In this document: positions 6,639 through 10,235 of the stretch, one piece after another
Layout: every line of letters starts with the position of its first letter
How positions within the stretch are numbered: the first letter of the stretch is position 1
NCBI GenBank assembly: GCA_946803715.1
Contig: CAMPET010000299.1
Coordinates: forward strand, 62,440 to 72,674
DNA length: 10,235 nucleotides
Reading direction: 5' to 3'
Origin: Beroe ovata
Taxonomy: Eukaryota > Ctenophora > Nuda > Beroida > Beroidae
Program-made: the position numbers and the translations under genes
The notes under the pieces: generated by a model
Databases searched by the model: none
Told to the model about the DNA's origin: nothing
What the model saw: the letters and a program-made list of their open reading frames with translations, nothing else

Positions 6639-7106
6639 CGGCAGTCGGCACTGGTCACCGGTGCGCGCTGGATATTGAATTTTTAACGGAAGAAAACTGT
6701 TTCCGCGGCCAATGGTGTTTTGGCAATTCCCGCGCTGTAGTGTGACCCAAATATTTGATATTGCGCGAGCTGCACGCTCCACCGCCACGAAATACGAGTA
6801 CGACATTTCAGGCAGTTCTGAGTTGACATACTGCAGACTAAAAATACTGTCTACATCTACAGCACAGCACAGTACAATTACAAATACAATACTGAGTAGT
6901 AAGGGGTAGTAAATAGTAATACTAGCATAGGCAATAGGGCCGCGCAACGTGTGCATAGCATTAGCCATTGCCAATCGAATACCGATTGCGACTACAGACT
7001 ACATCATACATGATGTCATGATGTGGAGCATGGAGACAGAATCATATGCGCCGCGGCCGCGCCAACAAACATGTACAGTTTCACGTTGCGCGTCCCTCAT
7101 TTTACC
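6639..7106. other. Non-coding region after the carrier gene, with inverted copies of downstream repeat motifs
   Basis: The carrier 3' UTR begins here. No canonical AATAAA is seen. At 6727-6752 TTCCCGCGCTG..TGTGACCCAAATA is an inverted match to 7459-7482, and at 6942-6955 GCGCAACGTGTGCA is the exact reverse complement of a 14-mer found three times at 7301-7507. Frames on both strands are short and unlike known proteins. Confidence 0.5.
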
Positions 7107-7218
7107 TTGTCAGATTTTATCTGACCTCAGTTTCTCGCGCGCGGCGCGCGCGCCTTCATGTTTCGGCCTTCGATGAAGGCGCGCTCGCGCGAGAAACAGG
7201 TCAGGTAACATCTGACAA
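7107..7218. repeat. 112-bp GC-rich palindrome (foldback)
   Basis: The left arm (7107-7159) reads TTGTCAGATTTTATCTGACC, then CAGTTTCTCGCGCGCGG, then CGCGCGCGCCTTCAT. The right arm (7173-7218) is its imperfect reverse complement: ATGAAGGCGCGCTCGCGCGA, then GAAACAGGTCAGG, then TAACATCTGACAA. The spacer is 13 bases. The outermost TTGTCAGA and TCTGACAA are exact complements. It is probably a miniature foldback element or a stable hairpin. No coding capacity. Confidence 0.8.
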
Positions 7219-7252
7219 ATTTTACCAATACCCGATGAACGCAGTATTTCAA

Positions 7253-7507
7253 TTTGGGTCGCGCCGCGCGGGAACAACTACAAACTAACAAAATTAATTG
7301 TGCACACGTTGCGCTCGGCAGATTGGGTCGCCCAACGTGGGGTCGTGGGAACAGTGCCATGCATTCATGCAACTGCACTGTGCACACGTTGCGCGCCCTG
7401 TTCTACTAGTACTCAGCGAACTGAAAAGTAGTAGAAATAAGAAAGGAGCAGCGCGGAGTATTTGGGTCACGCAGCGCGGGAACAAACTGAAACTGCACAC
7501 GTTGCGC
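7253..7507 (+). repeat. Three degenerate direct units with an exact 14-mer (TGCACACGTTGCGC)
   Basis: Each unit has the order TTGGGTC, then GGGAACA, then TGCACACGTTGCGC: TTGGGTC at 7254, 7323 and 7462; GGGAACA at 7270, 7347 and 7478; the 14-mer at 7301-7314, 7381-7394 and 7494-7507. The spacing within units varies, so this is not a simple tandem array. Inverted copies of both motifs lie at 6727-6752 and 6942-6955. Subterminal repeats of a non-autonomous DNA transposon would look like this; no transposase is present. Confidence 0.65.
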
Positions 7508-7611
7508 AATAGTACGGAGTAGAACTTCTTCATGGTATGCGGGACGGGGAACAACTTTGTTTAACTAAAAGTGAAACTTGAGCCGGTTGACCGGTCCGTG
7601 ACTGACTGAAC
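7508..7611. other. Spacer before the foldback element
   Basis: There is no gene here. The palindromic GCCGGTTGACCGGTCC near 7582-7597 and the ACTGAAC at 7605-7611 that forms the left candidate target duplication are the only visible features. Confidence 0.5.
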
Positions 7612-7943
7612 TATGGCGGCTTAGAAGGCTCACCCGGAGTTTTATCTCTGAGAATTTTAATTTGACCCCTCTGATCCACACGTTGCCTGGATCACAGGGT
7701 TCATCTTAGGTGACCCTTCTGATCCACGTGGCGCTTCCCTGGGGTCAAATTGGATTTCAGTGACCCTCCTGATCCAGCTAAGGTGGATCAGGAGGATCAC
7801 CGAATTTTGACTTGGCCCCAGAGAAGCGCCACGTGGATCAGAAGGGTCACCTCAGATGAACCCTGTGATCCTCGTGTGGATCAGAAGGCTCAAATTATAT
7901 TTTTCAGAGATAAAATTCCGGGTGAGCCTTCTGATCCGCCATA
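7612..7943. mobile_element. Foldback MITE-like element with nearly full-length inverted arms
   Basis: The left arm 7612-7776 (TATGGCGG..) and right arm 7784-7943 (..CCGCCATA) are reverse complements over nearly their whole length, with scattered mismatches and a few small indels. The loop is seven bases (7777-7783). Directly flanking are CTGAAC at 7606-7611 and CTGAAC at 7944-7949, a candidate 6-7 bp target-site duplication. Within the arms the word CTGATCCA recurs at 7671, 7719 and 7769, and its complement TGGATCAG at 7784, 7834 and 7877, showing an internal module of roughly 43-50 bp. It encodes no transposase, so it is non-autonomous. The superfamily cannot be set from the ends alone. Confidence 0.85.
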
Positions 7944-8971
7944 CTGAACAGTAGTCACTGTCAGTGGACAGCTGAGAGTGAGATTGAGTGGCGATTGCGA
8001 GCGACTTGGGTGTGGCAGTCTAGTGATATGAATTTTAACGTGATTCAATAAAGATGTTGCAATGTTTCTGAACTTATGACTTAAAATCATTGTTTCTCTT
8101 CAATTAATTTTATTTTTAAAAACCAGATGTCTCTATGCTTTGTTTTGGAAGTACAATTTAAGTTTTAAAATTACATATATAAAGAATCTCAATATCATAA
8201 CATATTTCTCTTCGTCAAATATTATATTAATTCAATTATATATATCATCAAATATTCTGAAAGTAAAGCATGTGATCCACTTCCAGAGCAATGATCATCA
8301 TTATGATTTGCACTCGTTTCGACCATCACCAAATTCCATAAGATAATGATTTGTCGATCATTTTGGCTTGAAGAGGCTAAAAACGTCCAAGTACAACTAT
8401 CAGTGTCAACTCAAGTGCCGTTTAGCTAAAATTGTGAATTGGAGCGATGCTATCGGTATGAGCTGCACATATCGGTGCAGGTAAATGTGAGGAAGGTAAA
8501 TGTGAGGAAAGAAGGAAACGCGCACTCGCACCTCAAAAGTCTAAGTTCCTGTCGAATCATTTTCACAGTCCCACACTCTTAGTCTTACGCAGCCTCTCTC
8601 TTTCCATTCTCGTATCAGTGTAACTGGTCATGGGAAATTAAAAAGGGAAAATTACAGAGCTTATGGCTCGTTTCGTCCAGTTCCGCACTGTTATATGTGA
8701 ATGTCGCTGCTTCCTACAGACACTATTGCTTGAGTTCTGACCATACCTTCAACCTGGGACTGAGGAACCACGCAGGAATGGAGCTAATCTGCAATCTCCA
8801 TACTCAGCCACTTTTGCTACGGAATCCTCAACCATGATTCCAATTATCTCTGATCAAAATGTCCATATGAGCTCTAGCTGCTCCTTTTAACGAATCATCA
8901 TGTGTACACACGTGTGTGTGTGTTACGTGTGTGTGTTACATCACTTGTTCTCATCGTAACTCCCACTCAGG
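7911..8971 (+). repeat. Duplicated ~1.05-kb segment, copy 1
   Basis: This copy runs from TAAAATTCCGGGTGAGCC, inside the right arm of the foldback element, to AACTCCCACTCAGG. It is matched by 8973-10017 with scattered substitutions and several small indels. The content is AT-rich, with AATAAA at 8047-8052, twin GTAAATGTGAGGAA words at 8481-8508 and a GTGTGT run near 8911-8935. The open frames at 8140-8346 and on the minus strand at 7890-8090 recur in copy 2 but resemble no known protein. No RNA gene is recognised. Confidence 0.92.
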
Positions 8972-8972
8972 N
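8972..8972. other. Single ambiguous base (N) at the duplication junction
   Basis: The only non-ACGT base in the window falls exactly between copy 1 (ending ACTCAGG) and copy 2 (starting TAAAATTCC). It most likely marks a contig join. Confidence 0.95.
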
Positions 8973-10017
8973 TAAAATTCCGGGTGAGCCTTCTGATCCG
9001 CCATACTGAACAGTAGTCACTGTCAGTGGACAGCTGAGAATGAGATTGAGTGGCGATTGCGAGCGACTTGGGTGTGGCAGTCTAGTGATATGAATTTTAA
9101 CGTGATTCAATAAAGATGTTGCAATGTTTCTGAACTTATGACTTAAAATCATTGTTTCTCTTCAATTAATTTTATTTTTAAAAACCAGATGTCTCTATGC
9201 TTTGTTTTGGAAGTACAATTTAAGTTTTAAAATTACATATATAAAGAATCTCAATATCATAACATATTTCTCTTCGTCAAATATTATATTAATTCAATTA
9301 TATATATCATCAAATATTCTGAAAGTAAAACATGTGATCCACTTCCAGAGCAATGATCATCATTATGATCTGCACTCGTTTCGAACATCACCAAATTCCA
9401 TAAGATAATGATTTGTCGATCATTTTGGCTTGAAGAGGCTAAAAACGTCCAAGTACAACTGTCAGTGTCAACTCAAGTTTAACTAAAATTGGAGCGATGC
9501 TATCGGTATGAGCTGCACATATCGGTGCAGGTAAATGTGAGGAAGGTAAATGTGAGGAAAGAAGGAAACGCGCACTCGCACCTCAAAAGTCTAAGTTCCT
9601 GTCGAATCATTTTCACAGTCCCACACGCAGCCCACACGCAGTCCCACACGCAGCCTCTCTCTTTCCATTCTCGTATCATATAATGCAACTGGTCATGGGA
9701 AATTAAAAAGGGAAAATCACAGAGCTTATGGCTCGTTTCGTCCAGTCCCGCGGCCGCACTATGTCGCTGCTTCCTACAGACACTATTGCTTCAACCTGGG
9801 ACTGAGGAACCACGCAGGAATGGAGCTAATCTGCAATCTCCATATTCAGCCACTTCTGCTACGGAATTCTCAACCATGATTCCAATTAATTTATCTCTGA
9901 TCAAAATGTCCATATGAGCTTCTAGCTGCTCCGTTTAACGAATCATCATGTGTACACACGTGTGTGTGTGTCACGTGTGTGTTACATCACTTGTTCTCAT
10001 CGTAACTCCCACTCAGG
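8973..10017 (+). repeat. Duplicated ~1.05-kb segment, copy 2
   Basis: This copy is collinear with 7911-8971. Differences include GAGAATGAG for GAGAGTGAG near 9040, loss of a short stretch near 9477-9490 (AAGTTTAACT in place of the longer version at 8414-8430), extra CCCACACGCAG units at 9620-9652, a changed stretch at 9675-9685, and loss of bases around 9749-9793. The divergence is of the size expected between alleles or a recent duplicate. AATAAA is retained at 9109-9114. Copy 2 contains only the outer 33 bases of the foldback arm, not the whole element. Confidence 0.92.
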
Positions 10018-10129
10018 TGACCCGTAACCGAATCGTCCTGCAATGTACAATAAATGTACAATAAGGGTAAAATACAATGTATAATAAGGGTAAATGTACA
10101 ATAAGGGTAAATAAATAATTTAAAAATGT
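10018..10129 (+). repeat. Short tandem repeats around TGTACAATAAGGGTAAA
   Basis: From 10041 to about 10110 a 17-20 bp unit TGTACAATAAGGGTAAA repeats about four times with variation (TGTATAATAAGGG, TGTACAATAAATG). It ends in an AT-rich stretch (AAATAAATAATTTAAAAATG). No gene is visible. Confidence 0.75.
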
Positions 10130-10130
10130 G

Positions 10131-10203
10131 ACACAGGAAGCTTGTCTCGAATGAGGGCATAGAAATGTCACGGAATGTCGAGTCAGCGCGTGTGTGACCG
10201 TGG
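10131..10203 (+). other. Possible exon before a donor-linked GT repeat
   Basis: ACACAG|GAAGC at 10130 and GTGG|GTAAGT at 10204 would bound a 73-base exon. All three forward frames contain a stop, so if real it is a non-coding or terminal leader exon. The layout, donor GTAAGT running into GTGTGT, is the same as at the carrier's second intron. Weak evidence. Confidence 0.15.
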
Positions 10204-10207
10204 GTAA

Positions 10208-10235
10208 GTGTGTGTGTGTGTGTGTGTGTGTGTGT
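10208..10235 (+). repeat. GT microsatellite at window end
   Basis: An uninterrupted run of GT units continues to the edge of the window, so its true length is unknown. Confidence 0.9.

Noticed and set aside
6429-6974. 181-codon reverse-strand frame
   Set aside because: It overlaps the last carrier exon antisense, shows no recognisable motif, and its remainder lies in repeat-rich non-coding DNA.
7294-7554. Short frames on both strands across the 14-mer repeats
   Set aside because: They are explained by GC-rich repeats. The products have no domain and differ between repeat units.
7750-7947. 65-codon frame rich in Asp-Pro-Pro and Asp-Gln
   Set aside because: It reads through the foldback element, and the repeated peptides reflect the GGATCAG modules.
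8140-9408. 68-codon frame present in both duplicated copies as evidence of a conserved protein
   Set aside because: Conservation is fully explained by the recent duplication or allelic overlap. The sequence is AT-rich and low in complexity (Ile, Asn, Ser, Tyr).
7911-10017. LTR pair of a retrotransposon
   Set aside because: The two copies abut with only an N between them, there is no internal region, primer-binding site or polypurine tract, and copy 1 continues the foldback arm.
1-10235. tRNA or rRNA genes
   Set aside because: No T-loop GGTTCRANYCC with a matching acceptor stem and no rRNA-like conserved stretch was recognised on either strand.

Overview
The window looks like nuclear DNA of an animal, most probably an early-branching invertebrate such as a sponge or cnidarian. 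The clade is an inference. The evidence is genes split by mostly short GT-AG introns, packed head to tail on the + strand, and two recognisable eukaryotic families: a small subunit of serine palmitoyltransferase and a mitochondrial uncoupling-protein-type carrier. There is no bacterial gene layout.

Gene-bearing half (1-6638). Positions 83-2360 hold the last three exons of a + strand gene of unknown function. The reading frame is kept across both introns (phase 2, then phase 1). Its second intron contains an intact 272-codon ORF on the opposite strand (620-1438), so this is a nested gene pair. A 250-bp TGTA/TACA-rich tract follows. Positions 2910-3308 are a two-exon SPTSSA/SPTSSB-like gene with a perfect X-box-type palindrome 15 bp before its ATG. 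Positions 3673-3919 may be a tiny two-exon gene (weak). Positions 4107-6638 are a six-exon uncoupling-protein-like SLC25 carrier of 300 residues, preceded by E-box-like palindromes, a perfect CRE and a TATA box. Its first intron opens with a 28-bp minisatellite whose repeated unit includes the splice-donor sequence itself. The first matrix loop is unusually short, which suggests an overlooked microexon or a real loop loss.

Repeat-bearing half (6639-10235). No convincing protein gene is visible. There are four exact copies of a 14-mer (one inverted) among related GGGTC/GGGAACA motifs, a 112-bp GC-rich palindrome (7107-7218), and a 332-bp near-complete foldback element with a candidate 6-7 bp target duplication (7612-7943). 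Then comes a roughly 1-kb segment present twice (7911-8971 and 8973-10017), separated by a single N. Because the junction lies inside an arm of the foldback, the duplication is probably an assembly join of two alleles or overlapping contigs, not a true tandem duplication. The window ends in short tandem repeats, a possible exon and a GT microsatellite.

The two recognised genes act in different compartments (ER sphingolipid synthesis and mitochondrial inner-membrane transport), and nothing in the sequence ties them into one pathway. A shared feature is the recurrence of GTTRCC-AT-GGYAAC-like palindromes, resembling RFX X-boxes, in gaps and introns across the first 6 kb.
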